Source: Candidatus Caldatribacterium sp. (GTDB lineage Bacteria > Atribacterota > Atribacteria > Atribacterales > Caldatribacteriaceae). Taken from it: DNA of 18,470 bases. Below, piece by piece: positions 1-6,593 of this stretch. Each line of letters begins with the position of its first letter. The first letter of the stretch is position 1. The notes beneath the pieces are model-generated. The model saw only the letters and a list, made by a program, of their open reading frames with translations, made no database searches and had not been told where the DNA came from. The DNA lies in assembly GCA_025060675.1 (NCBI GenBank), contig JANXBI010000028.1:1-18470 (forward strand), in the 5' to 3' direction. The translations under genes and the position numbers were made by a program.

Positions 1-14
1 ACAGAGGACTTGAT

Positions 15-45
15 TTCCTGGGTTGTACAGTACCACCTTCAGGAA
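15..45. repeat. 31-bp imperfect palindrome
   Basis: Plus strand arms TTCCTG (15-20) and CAGGAA (40-45) enclose GGTTGTAC (21-28), a single A, and GTACCACC (30-37), which pair at 7 of 8 positions; two extra T lie at 38-39. It can form a long hairpin in RNA or serve as a dyad operator in DNA. It lies about 55 bases beyond the candidate transcript start. Confidence 0.55.
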
Positions 46-79
46 GTAGGCGGAATATTCACTTTTCAAGGTGCGCTCT

Positions 80-98
80 GCCCTGGTTCCCCCAGGGC
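80..98 (-). other. GC-rich hairpin at the predicted transcript start
   Basis: Perfect 7-bp inverted repeat: GCCCTGG, 5-base loop, CCAGGGC. No run of T follows on either strand, so it is not a standard Rho-independent terminator. Because it begins where the candidate promoter would start RNA, it may be a 5' stabilising stem or leader element. Confidence 0.55.
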
Positions 99-105
99 AA
101 GAGAT

Positions 106-134
106 AATTTAGCACAGGGGTTGAGAATTGTCAA
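106..134 (-). promoter_or_regulatory. Candidate vegetative promoter reading off the left edge
   Basis: On the minus strand, a perfect -35 box TTGACA (134-129) is followed by a 17-base spacer and TAAATT (111-106) as -10 (4 of 6 matches to TATAAT). The bases just before the -10 read TGC, an extended -10 element. The -35 box covers the truA TGA stop. Predicted transcript start is around base 99, at the foot of the hairpin at 80-98. The promoter would drive a transcript downstream of truA, whose gene lies outside the window. The consensus fit is seen directly; its use is inferred. Confidence 0.6.
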
Positions 135-961
135 CAAGGGAAGGCACTCTCTAAGGTATTTTTCTTCGTCCAAACCGGCACCACAAAGCCTACGTCCTCA
201 AGCACGAAACCTTCGTACGGATCCACTCCATCGTACTCTACTCGCACGAGGTAAAGACCATGAGGGGGAAGATTGAATCGACGGTACGCGGTGCGTGAGG
301 GGTGCTGAAGCATAGCCTCGAGTTCGCGGAGAGATCGTCTCCCTTCGCCAAGAAGGAGGAGCTCACCAAAAATCATGCGCACCATGTGGTGGAGGAAACC
401 AGAAGCCTCAATCCACAAAAGAACGAGGGAAGCGCTCTGAACACACACCTGAAGAGAAAAAACGGTTCGTACTGAAGAACGAAGCGAAGAGGAACTGAAG
501 GAGGTAAAATCATGGCAACCCACAAAAAGCTTTGCTCCCTCTCGAACGAGGTTCCAGTTAATATCCTGTGGAACTGGGTAAACATACGTCCTAAGGAAAA
601 CTGGGCATGAGCCACACCAGAAAGCGTACACATATTGCTTCCTTTGCGCTGACTTTCGAGGATGGAAACCAAGAGGAACCTCTGCAACTCGGATAACTCG
701 TATATCCTTGGGGAGAAGAGCAATAAGTGCTCGATGGAGCGTAGCGCAGTCAAGGGGTCGTTCGGTCATAAACGTGGCTACTTGTCCTAAAGCATGAACT
801 CCTGCATCAGTTCTTCCAGAGGAAAGGACAGTCACCGGATGGTTGAGGATAGTGGTCAGAGTCGCTTCGAGAACTCCCTGAACGGTTATGCGGTCCTTTT
901 GACGTTGCCATCCTGCATAACGAGTGCCATCATACTCAAGGAGAAGGAGAATGTTCCGCAA
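131..961 (-). CDS. truA: tRNA pseudouridine(38-40) synthase TruA
   Basis: Converts uridines 38-40 in the anticodon arm of many tRNAs to pseudouridine. The 276-residue product starts MRNILLLLEYDGTRYAGWQR and carries SSGRTDAGVHA with catalytic Asp52, plus the later LHHMVRMIFGELLLLGEG segment. The only usable start in the frame is TTG 961, because a TGA (the ecfT stop) lies three codons upstream; GGTGA is 6 bases before it. The C-terminal part after the YLVRVEYDG segment runs about 35 residues and is longer than in many TruA proteins. It is the last gene of the run and 6 bases after ecfT. Confidence 0.96.
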   Translation of the reverse strand: MRNILLLLEYDGTRYAGWQRQKDRITVQGVLEATLTTILNHPVTVLSSGRTDAGVHALGQVATFMTERPLDCATLHRALIALLPKDIRVIRVAEVPLGFHPRKSAQRKQYVYAFWCGSCPVFLRTYVYPVPQDINWNLVREGAKLFVGCHDFTSFSSSSLRSSVRTVFSLQVCVQSASLVLLWIEASGFLHHMVRMIFGELLLLGEGRRSLRELEAMLQHPSRTAYRRFNLPPHGLYLVRVEYDGVDPYEGFVLEDVGFVVPVWTKKNTLESAFPC

Positions 962-967
962 CGCATT

Positions 968-1771
968 TCACCGCACAATCCAAGAAATACCAAGAGAAAG
1001 AGCAAAAACAGAAAGAGCGCTGCAGAGGAAAACATAGTCACGAAGAGTAAACTCGAGAACTTTCAGACGAGTCCTTCCTACTCCACCTCGATAACACCGA
1101 GACTCCATGGCTATAGCCAGATCCTCTGCCCGGCGGAAAGCGCTGACAAAGAGGGGGACAAGGAGGGGAACAAGTGCTCGTATCCGTTTCATAAGCCCAC
1201 CTGATTCGAAATCCACCCCCCGCGCCATTTGAGCCTTCATAATGCGGTCAGCTTCTTCAAGGAGAGTGGGAATAAAACGGAGTGCGATCGTCATCATCAT
1301 AGCGAGTTCATGTGCTGGGAACCCCCACCGCTTGAAAGGGCTTAAAAGGCCCTCCATACCATCAGTAAGTTCTATTGGTGAGGTTGTCAAGGTAAGGATG
1401 GTTGTTACCACGACAAGAAGAACAAGGCGCACAACTATGAAAAGTCCTTTCATGAATCCACCCAAGGAGAATCTGAGGAAACCGAAAAGCGTTGCCCCAT
1501 CCGGCGTGAAGAAGACGTGTAAAGCAAGGGTCAAAAGGAGGAGAATCCAAAGGGGGCGGAGACTCTTGAGGAGATACCGAAAGGGAAGACGAGCAGCAAG
1601 GGCAAGAACACCACAAAGGATCGCCAAAAGGAGAAAAGAAATCCAAGACTGCACAAGAAAAAGCGTTACAATTCCAAACGCTACAAAAAGGAGTTTACTC
1701 CTTGGATCAAGACGATGCACTGCCGAGTCAAGCGGAATATATTGCCCAACAATCACGCTTCTACCGAACAT
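968..1771 (-). CDS. ecfT: ECF transporter transmembrane subunit EcfT
   Basis: Membrane coupling subunit that joins EcfA1/A2 to an exchangeable substrate-binding S component. The 267-residue product has several long hydrophobic segments (about 27-60, 72-90, 107-130, 243-265) and the two coupling-helix motifs that dock on the ATPases: AQMARG at 180-185 and AMESRCYRGG at 221-230. The ATG has GAGGA about 8 bases upstream. The S component, which would name the vitamin or metal substrate, is not in the window; shared (group II) ECF modules usually have S genes scattered elsewhere. Confidence 0.94.
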   Translation of the reverse strand: MFGRSVIVGQYIPLDSAVHRLDPRSKLLFVAFGIVTLFLVQSWISFLLLAILCGVLALAARLPFRYLLKSLRPLWILLLLTLALHVFFTPDGATLFGFLRFSLGGFMKGLFIVVRLVLLVVVTTILTLTTSPIELTDGMEGLLSPFKRWGFPAHELAMMMTIALRFIPTLLEEADRIMKAQMARGVDFESGGLMKRIRALVPLLVPLFVSAFRRAEDLAIAMESRCYRGGVGRTRLKVLEFTLRDYVFLCSALSVFALSLGISWIVR

Positions 1772-2628
1772 GACCGCTTCCTCGCAAGGACTTTCTCTTT
1801 AACCTCAAGATAGAACTCAAAAGGCACAAGAGGAGGGGGTACGGCAAAACCCTTTTTCCGGAGGAGAAAGGCGGCTTGGAGAAGAGGTGAAGGGAGAATA
1901 CCACACTGCCTCATCCTTTCTTCATCGGCAAAGAACTCCCGTATTGGACCATCAAAGACAATCCTGCCTCTTTCAAGAACCACAACTCGCTCGGCAATCC
2001 GCGCAACATCCTCAACGTTATGGGAAACAAGGATAACCGTCAACCCCCATTGTTTCCTCAGTTCCCAAAGCTTTTCAAGGAGCATCGTTCTTCCTTGAGG
2101 ATCAAGGCCAGCCGTTGGCTCGTCAAGAACAAGAACTTCAGGCTTCATGGAGAGAATGCTGGCAATAGCCACACGGCGCATTTGCCCGCCAGACAGCTCA
2201 AAAGGGCTTTTGTCCTTTAGGGCGTCGTAATCAAGGCCTACAACGGTCATAGCCCAGCGCACACGATCCTCAAGCTCTTCTCCTTCCACTCCCATATTCC
2301 GCGGCGCAAAAGCCACCTCTCGGAAAACCGTTTCCTCGAACATCTGGTCTTCAGGATACTGGAATACGAGTCCCACTTTTCGTCGAATCTCTCGAAGCGG
2401 TGCTCCCTTAGCTCGTGTATCTACTCCATCAACAACAACCCTTCCCTCCTGAGGGATTAAGAGACCGTTGAGATGCTGTACAAGCGTAGATTTTCCACAC
2501 CCAGTACGTCCAAGAATAGCAATGCTCTCACCACGCTCGATGGTGAGAGAAACATTCCAGAGTGCCCGCACAGCAAAAGGCGTATTCGGGAGATACGTGA
2601 AGGAAACGTTCTCTACGAGTATGAACAC
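1753..2628 (-). CDS. ecfA2: ECF transporter ATPase EcfA2 (CbiO-type)
   Basis: Second ATPase of the ECF module, forming a heterodimer with EcfA1. The 291-residue product has Walker A GRTGCGKST (40-48), Q-loop Gln90 in VFQYPEDQMFEETV, signature LSGGQ (145-149), Walker B VLVLDEPT (165-172) and H-loop His203. The YPEDQ and DEPTAGLDPQG forms are typical of EcfA2. The GTG start at 2628 lies 16 bases inside ecfA1, with GGTGG about 8 bases upstream; no in-frame ATG fits the conserved ILVENVSFTY. The stop lies 19 bases inside ecfT. Confidence 0.94.
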   Translation of the reverse strand: MFILVENVSFTYLPNTPFAVRALWNVSLTIERGESIAILGRTGCGKSTLVQHLNGLLIPQEGRVVVDGVDTRAKGAPLREIRRKVGLVFQYPEDQMFEETVFREVAFAPRNMGVEGEELEDRVRWAMTVVGLDYDALKDKSPFELSGGQMRRVAIASILSMKPEVLVLDEPTAGLDPQGRTMLLEKLWELRKQWGLTVILVSHNVEDVARIAERVVVLERGRIVFDGPIREFFADEERMRQCGILPSPLLQAAFLLRKKGFAVPPPLVPFEFYLEVKEKVLARKRSCSVEA

Positions 2629-3446
2629 AGAGCATCCACCAGCTCATGCGGAGAAAGAGGAAGTACTCTGAAGAGATCGGGATGATCTTTCCACAAGAGA
2701 AGAGCTACATCAACGATCTGAGGAAGTTCAAGGCCCCATTGTTCAATCGCTTTTCCTATGAGGAATACTTCACGAGGAGGTCCCTCAGCAACTATACTTC
2801 CCTCATCAATAATGAAGACACGATCCGCAAGTAGAGCTTCCTCAACGTTGTGGGTAATATGGAGAATGCCCACTTCGCTTCGAAGCTCCTGAAGGAGCTG
2901 TAGGAGTTCTACCCTTCCCTCAGGATCAAGCATTGCCGTAGCCTCGTCAAGAACTAAGTACTTTGGGCGCATAGCCAGTACCCCTGCAATGGCAACTCGT
3001 TGTTTCTGGCCTCCCGAAAGCGTATGGGGTTCGCGTTTCCTGTATTCAGTCATGCCCACCTTCTCCAAGGCTTCATCAACTCTCCTACGAATTTCTGCAG
3101 GAGGAAGACCAAGGTTTTCCGGGCCAAATGCCACGTCTTCCTCCACAGTTGTTGCTACGAGCTGATTATCCGGGTTTTGAAAGACAAGACCAACTCTTCT
3201 GCGGATTTCCCAAAGCACCGATGCATCGCGAGTATCCATTCCATCGACAAGAACTGAACCCCTTTTGGGAAGCAAAAGTCCATTACAATGCTTGGCAAGA
3301 GTTGATTTCCCAGAACCATTTCGCCCCAGGAGAACTACAAACTCCCCCTCTCGAAAGCAACAAGAAATCCCCCGGAGCACAGGCGTGACCGTGGTATTGT
3401 CTCCCTTCTCACCGTACCAGAAGTGGACATTCTCAAAGGAGATCAT
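2613..3446 (-). CDS. ecfA1: ECF transporter ATPase EcfA1 (CbiO-type)
   Basis: ATP-binding subunit of an energy-coupling-factor importer. The 277-residue product carries all ABC ATPase motifs: Walker A GRNGSGKST (41-49), Q-loop Gln90 in VFQNPDNQ, signature LSGGQ (143-147), Walker B YLVLDEAT (163-170) and H-loop His199. DEATAMLDP, with Ala in place of the Pro of DEPT, is typical of EcfA1. The C-terminal extension after residue 210 is expected for ECF ATPases. Overlaps rplQ by 4 and ecfA2 by 16 bases. Confidence 0.94.
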   Translation of the reverse strand: MISFENVHFWYGEKGDNTTVTPVLRGISCCFREGEFVVLLGRNGSGKSTLAKHCNGLLLPKRGSVLVDGMDTRDASVLWEIRRRVGLVFQNPDNQLVATTVEEDVAFGPENLGLPPAEIRRRVDEALEKVGMTEYRKREPHTLSGGQKQRVAIAGVLAMRPKYLVLDEATAMLDPEGRVELLQLLQELRSEVGILHITHNVEEALLADRVFIIDEGSIVAEGPPREVFLIGKAIEQWGLELPQIVDVALLLWKDHPDLFRVLPLSPHELVDALCSYS

Positions 3447-3796
3447 TCCACGATTTCTACAAGAACAAGAGGAGCTCCATCCCCAATGCGGAATCCAGTT
3501 TTCACAAGACGGCAGTATCCACCCCTTCGACCTCGCAGGCGAGGCACGATACTCCGCAACAGGGTCTTAAAGGCCTCCTTGTCCCGAATCCAGGAGACGA
3601 CCTGACGCATTGAAGCGTTGTCACCCTCGATAGCCAGAGAAACAATCCGCTCGAAATACCTCTTGAGTACTTTCCCTTTTGCTTCAGTCGTTTCAATCCG
3701 GCCACTCTTGATAAGAGAAACAAGCATGTTGGCAAGCATGTTTTCCTTATGGGCGGTAGTCCTCCCAAGTTTTTCAGTCCTCTTACGGTGCCTCAT
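3443..3796 (-). CDS. rplQ: 50S ribosomal protein L17 (bL17)
   Basis: The 117-residue product starts MRHRKRTEKLGRTTAHKENM, the L17 hallmark, followed by LVSLIKSGRIETTEAKGKVL and a C-terminal RIGDGAPLVLVEIVE. L17 lies on the solvent side near the exit tunnel. GGGAG precedes the ATG by about 11 bases and sits at the rpoA end. The stop overlaps the ecfA1 ATG by 4 bases (ATGA), tying the ECF cassette to the ribosomal operon. Confidence 0.98.
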   Translation of the reverse strand: MRHRKRTEKLGRTTAHKENMLANMLVSLIKSGRIETTEAKGKVLKRYFERIVSLAIEGDNASMRQVVSWIRDKEAFKTLLRSIVPRLRGRRGGYCRLVKTGFRIGDGAPLVLVEIVE

Positions 3797-3798
3797 TC

Positions 3799-4788
3799 TC
3801 AGTCACTCCCTGCCTCCCTGGTCTCCCCTACCCGGTACCCAAGCTTTTCGAGCTTCCCTATAATTTCTTCATATGTCTTCTGGCCAAGATTCTTAATTTT
3901 TTTCAAATCCTCAGGACGGTTTTGCACAATTTCAAGGAGTTCCCGAACAGTGTTAATGCGAGCTCGCTTCAGGCAATTGTATGCCCGTACCGAGAGCTCA
4001 AGTTCTTCGATAGTCATTTCCCGTTCTTCCGGGACAACTCCTTCCTCAGGTCCTTTCCCAGAAACAGGTTCTCCAATGCGCTCTTTTAAGAGCTGAAGAA
4101 GATGCGAAAATTCGTCAACAAGGAGCTCCAGAGCCCTTCGGAACGCATGCTGCGGAGCAATAGCACCGTTAGTCCAAATTTCGAGGATGACCTTGTCGTA
4201 GTTGGTGAACTGACCGACTCGGGTATCAACGACCTGGAAATTGACCTTGCGTACTGGACTGAAAATGGCATCAACCGGAATAATGTCATATGTCCGATAC
4301 GTATCTTCCGAAGCTTCTTGATATCCTTTCCCTCGCCCAACAAAAATCCGCATGACCAAATGCCCGCTCTCCTCGAGCTCGGCAAGGTAGTGGTCGGGAT
4401 TGATGATCTCAACGTTTGGATTTGGTCGAATATCCCGAGCAGTTACCTTTCTTAAAGCCCCCGGAACTCCTTTCACATCGAGGTAAAGCGTCTCGCTATC
4501 AGAGTACGATCGGACGACAAGGCCCTTGAGATTGAGGATAATATCAGTAACGTCTTCTCGAACTCCTGGGAGAGGAGAAAACTCGTGAATAATCCCATCA
4601 ATTTGTACTGCAGTTACTGCAGAACCTTCAATGGATGAGAGGAGAACCCGCCGTAACGCATTGCCCACAGTGATACCCCAGCCTGACGCAAAAGGCTCAA
4701 TGACGAACTTACCATACTGAGCGTGCGTCACCGGGTCTTCGTGGAACTCAACAAGCTCACACTTCATGAGACTCTTCAGGTCCTGCAT
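3799..4788 (-). CDS. rpoA: DNA-directed RNA polymerase subunit alpha
   Basis: The 329-residue product has the two normal domains: an N-terminal assembly domain (FVIEPFASGWGITVGNALRR, residues 28-47) and, after a Glu/Gly/Pro linker near residue 245-255, a C-terminal domain from about 258. The C-terminal domain keeps ELSVRAYNCLKRA, where Arg268 and Asn271 match the UP-element-binding Arg265/Asn268 of E. coli, and the helix-hairpin-helix KIKNLGQKT. Start ATG 4788 has GAGGTG about 6 bases upstream; the GTG three codons earlier sits on that RBS. It is 2 bases from rplQ. Confidence 0.96.
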   Translation of the reverse strand: MQDLKSLMKCELVEFHEDPVTHAQYGKFVIEPFASGWGITVGNALRRVLLSSIEGSAVTAVQIDGIIHEFSPLPGVREDVTDIILNLKGLVVRSYSDSETLYLDVKGVPGALRKVTARDIRPNPNVEIINPDHYLAELEESGHLVMRIFVGRGKGYQEASEDTYRTYDIIPVDAIFSPVRKVNFQVVDTRVGQFTNYDKVILEIWTNGAIAPQHAFRRALELLVDEFSHLLQLLKERIGEPVSGKGPEEGVVPEEREMTIEELELSVRAYNCLKRARINTVRELLEIVQNRPEDLKKIKNLGQKTYEEIIGKLEKLGYRVGETREAGSD

Positions 4789-4803
4789 CAGAGACACCTC
4801 AAA

Positions 4804-5430
4804 TCACTTGGAGTAGAACTCAACAATGAGTTGTTCCTGTACCTGGAAGTCAATATCTTCTCGCCTTGGTTCACGAAGAACTGTGGCTTTAACAGCACTG
4901 CGATCGAAAGAGAGCCACTCTGGAACCTGGAGATCCTCTTTTTCTCCAAGAAGCTCTCGAATCTTAGCATGGTCCTTGCCCCGCTCCGAGAGCTCAACAA
5001 CGTCACCCGCTTCTACAAGGTATGAAGGAATGTTGACTCGTTTTCCGTTCACCAGAATGTGACCATGAAGCACCATCTGACGTGCCTCGGCTCGAGAATC
5101 GCTAAGACCCATTCGGAAAACAACGTTATCAAGCCTTCGCTCAAGGAGGGATAGCAAATTCTCTCCCGTAAGACCAGGCATTTTCGCTGCCATATCGAAG
5201 TACTTTTTAAACTGCCGCTCTGTAATACCGTAAATGTAACGGACTTTTTGCTTTTCCCGAAGCTGAAGACCATAGCTTGAAAGCCTCTTACGCGCTCCCT
5301 TGTGAATTCCTGGGGGAGAAGGTCGCCTCTCAAAAGCGCACTTATCCGTGAAACATCGAGGACCTTTAAGGAAAAGCTTCATCCCATGCCTGCGACAAAT
5401 ACGACAGCGCGGTCCAGTATATCGAGACAT
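4804..5430 (-). CDS. rpsD: 30S ribosomal protein S4 (uS4), zinc-binding form
   Basis: The 208-residue product begins MSRYTGPRCRICRRHGMKLF; C9, C12, C26 and C31 form the N-terminal Cys4 zinc site known from Thermus S4 and lost in many others. The S4 RNA-binding domain follows (LERRLDNVVFRMGLSDSRAE, HILVNGKRVNIPSYLVEAGD). S4 nucleates 30S assembly. ATG 5430 is set by an AAGGAGG 8 bases upstream, overlapping the rpsK stop; the frame's upstream GTG at 5448 overlaps this RBS. rpsD between rpsK and rpoA is the proteobacterial/clostridial order, unlike B. subtilis. Confidence 0.97.
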   Translation of the reverse strand: MSRYTGPRCRICRRHGMKLFLKGPRCFTDKCAFERRPSPPGIHKGARKRLSSYGLQLREKQKVRYIYGITERQFKKYFDMAAKMPGLTGENLLSLLERRLDNVVFRMGLSDSRAEARQMVLHGHILVNGKRVNIPSYLVEAGDVVELSERGKDHAKIRELLGEKEDLQVPEWLSFDRSAVKATVLREPRREDIDFQVQEQLIVEFYSK

Positions 5431-5438
5431 CGCTTCGT

Positions 5439-5445
5439 CCTCCTT
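5439..5445 (-). promoter_or_regulatory. Ribosome binding site deciding the rpsD start
   Basis: AAGGAGG on the minus strand, 8 bases before ATG 5430 and sharing one base with the rpsK TGA stop. It rules out the upstream in-frame GTG 5448, which precedes it. Confidence 0.85.
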
Positions 5446-5831
5446 CACACTCTTCTCTGCTTCGGTGGCCGACAGCCATTATGTGGTATGGGAGTCACGT
5501 CTTTGATAGAATTAATGATGAGACCCGCCGCCTGCAGAGCCCGAATAGCAGTCTCTCGACCAGCGCCAGGACCCTTTACAAGAACATCAACCTCTCGCAA
5601 ACCAAGATCCATAGCCTTCTTGGCAGCTTGCTCTGCAGCAAGCTGAGCAGCAAAAGGCGTGCCCTTTTTAGTGCCCTTAAAGCCAACTGTGCCACCACTC
5701 GCCCAGGCGATGACGTTTCCCTGGCGATCGGTAATAGAGACAATAGTGTTGTTAAAAGTAGATTTGATGTGGGCAACGCCCTCACGAACAAGACGTCTTT
5801 CTCTTTTTTTCTTCCGAGAAGGTTTTGCCAA
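5445..5831 (-). CDS. rpsK: 30S ribosomal protein S11 (uS11)
   Basis: The 128-residue product has the S11 core GVAHIKSTFNNTIVSITDRQ, VIAWASGGTVGFKGTKKGTP and ends IKDVTPIPHNGCRPPKQRRV. S11 is part of the 30S platform and contacts mRNA at the E site. The start reads MAKPSRKKKRERR from a TTG at 5831. A GGAGG lies 11 bases upstream, a longer spacing than its neighbours, and an ATG one base after that GGAGG is out of frame. The last bases form part of the rpsD ribosome binding site. Confidence 0.96.
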   Translation of the reverse strand: MAKPSRKKKRERRLVREGVAHIKSTFNNTIVSITDRQGNVIAWASGGTVGFKGTKKGTPFAAQLAAEQAAKKAMDLGLREVDVLVKGPGAGRETAIRALQAAGLIINSIKDVTPIPHNGCRPPKQRRV

Positions 5832-5842
5832 GGTTTCTCATA

Positions 5843-5847
5843 CCTCC
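5843..5847 (-). promoter_or_regulatory. Ribosome binding site of rpsK, long spacing to a TTG start
   Basis: GGAGG on the minus strand, 11 bases upstream of TTG 5831. An ATG at 5841 follows it after one base but is out of frame with rpsK and too close to the RBS to be used readily. Confidence 0.7.
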
Positions 5848-5861
5848 TTTTTAGAACTTTG

Positions 5862-6230
5862 CTACTTCTTCCTTTTCACTCCCACCGTCCTCCGAGGCCC
5901 TTTCCGCGTTCTCGCGTTCGTTCGCGTTCTCTGCCCACGAACTGGCAAGCCCCTACGATGCCGCAATCCTCGGTAACAACCAATAGCGATGAGGCGCTTA
6001 ATGTTCTGCGCCACCCGAGCACGAAGCTCTCCTTCCACCGGATACTGCTCCACAAGCTTCTGGATACGACTGATCTCATCGTCTGTAAGGTCTTTAACTT
6101 TGACCGAGGGATCAACCTTTGCCTCTTCAAGGATCTTTTTGGACAAACTCCTTCCGATACCGTAAATGTACGTCAAAGCGATATCAATCCTTTTGCTTGG
6201 AGGCAAATCAACACCGGCAATACGTGCCAT
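5862..6230 (-). CDS. rpsM: 30S ribosomal protein S13 (uS13)
   Basis: The 122-residue product starts MARIAGVDLPPSKRIDIALT and includes YIYGIGRSLSKKILEEA (H2TH region) and the C-terminal RGLRHRRGLPVRGQRTRTNA tail that enters between the tRNAs in the 30S head. S13 forms bridges B1a and B1b with the large subunit. The ATG is preceded by AGGGGGTT about 9 bases upstream. It is followed by the largest gap of the operon (30 bases) before rpsK. Confidence 0.98.
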   Translation of the reverse strand: MARIAGVDLPPSKRIDIALTYIYGIGRSLSKKILEEAKVDPSVKVKDLTDDEISRIQKLVEQYPVEGELRARVAQNIKRLIAIGCYRGLRHRRGLPVRGQRTRTNARTRKGPRRTVGVKRKK

Positions 6231-6242
6231 TCCAAAAACCCC

Positions 6243-6356
6243 CTAACCCTGTCTCTGTTTATGTCGTGGGTCTGAACACACCACGAACACTCTTCCTTTG
6301 CGTCGGACGACTTTACATTTCTCGCAACGCGGCTTAACCGATGCCCGCACCTTCAC
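6243..6356 (-). CDS. rpmJ: 50S ribosomal protein L36, zinc-binding form (bL36)
   Basis: A short 37-codon frame with a GTG start: MKVRASVKPRCEKCKVVRRK, then GRVFVVCSDPRHKQRQG and a TAG stop. C11, C14, C27 and H32 form the zinc site of the ancestral L36. L36 is the smallest 50S protein and helps organise 23S rRNA near the factor-binding region. A GGAAGGGGGT sequence precedes the start, with the last G run about 10 bases away. The second GTG at codon 3 would delete the conserved MKV. It lies in the canonical infA-rpmJ-rpsM position. Confidence 0.96.
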   Translation of the reverse strand: MKVRASVKPRCEKCKVVRRKGRVFVVCSDPRHKQRQG

Positions 6357-6374
6357 TGCTTACGTACCCCCTTC

Positions 6375-6593
6375 CTATTTGTGCCGGTAAACAATTCTTC
6401 CCTTGCTCGGATCGTACTTGGAGATCTGAACGGTCACCTTATCTCCGGGAAGAATACGTATATAGTGCATGCGCATCTTTCCAGAGATATGGGCTAAGAT
6501 CACCTTACCGGTCTCCAATTCTACTCGAAACATGGCATTTGGTAAAGGCTCAATAACCGTACCCTTTACCTCTATAAAATCATCCTTCGTCAT
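6375..6593 (-). CDS. infA: Translation initiation factor IF-1
   Basis: The 72-residue product is a single OB fold with IF1 motifs: IEVKGTVIEPLPNAMFRVEL, GKVILAHISGKMRMHYIRIL and PGDKVTVQISKYDPSKGRIV. IF1 blocks the 30S A site during initiation and assists IF2 and IF3. The N-terminus MTKDDFIEVKG is a little longer in charge than MAKED but otherwise normal. It starts within the map stop codon and is followed 18 bases later by rpmJ, as in most bacteria. Confidence 0.98.
   Translation of the reverse strand: MTKDDFIEVKGTVIEPLPNAMFRVELETGKVILAHISGKMRMHYIRILPGDKVTVQISKYDPSKGRIVYRHK

Larger units (their letters stand above)
1..130. other. Non-coding region after truA (operon end / next leader)
   Basis: No convincing gene. 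A minus-strand frame is open from about base 107 to the left edge, and a plus-strand frame crosses the whole stretch into truA, but neither resembles a known protein nor has an RBS with a plausible start. It holds the promoter, hairpin and palindrome listed separately. In Firmicutes rplM-rpsI commonly follows truA; nothing of rplM itself is visible here. Confidence 0.6.

Noticed and set aside
20..45. GGTGGTAC on the minus strand, similar to the T-box riboswitch antiterminator sequence GGTGGNACCGCG
   Set aside because: The match ends after eight bases (TGT instead of CGC), and only about 70 nt lie between the predicted transcript start and this site, too little for a T-box stem I with specifier loop.
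10..276. An 88-codon plus-strand frame crossing the non-coding region into the truA 3' end
   Set aside because: Half of it is antisense to truA, no RBS precedes its ATG, and the sequence is not recognised. The palindrome and hairpin explain the non-coding part better.
1376..1400. A second TTGACA on the minus strand, within ecfT
   Set aside because: No acceptable -10 at 16-18 bases; it lies inside a conserved membrane-protein gene.
5481..6275. A 264-codon open frame on the plus strand opposite rpsK and rpsM
   Set aside because: Shadow of two ribosomal protein genes; the translation is low-complexity Ser/Leu/Phe/Arg-rich with no domain.
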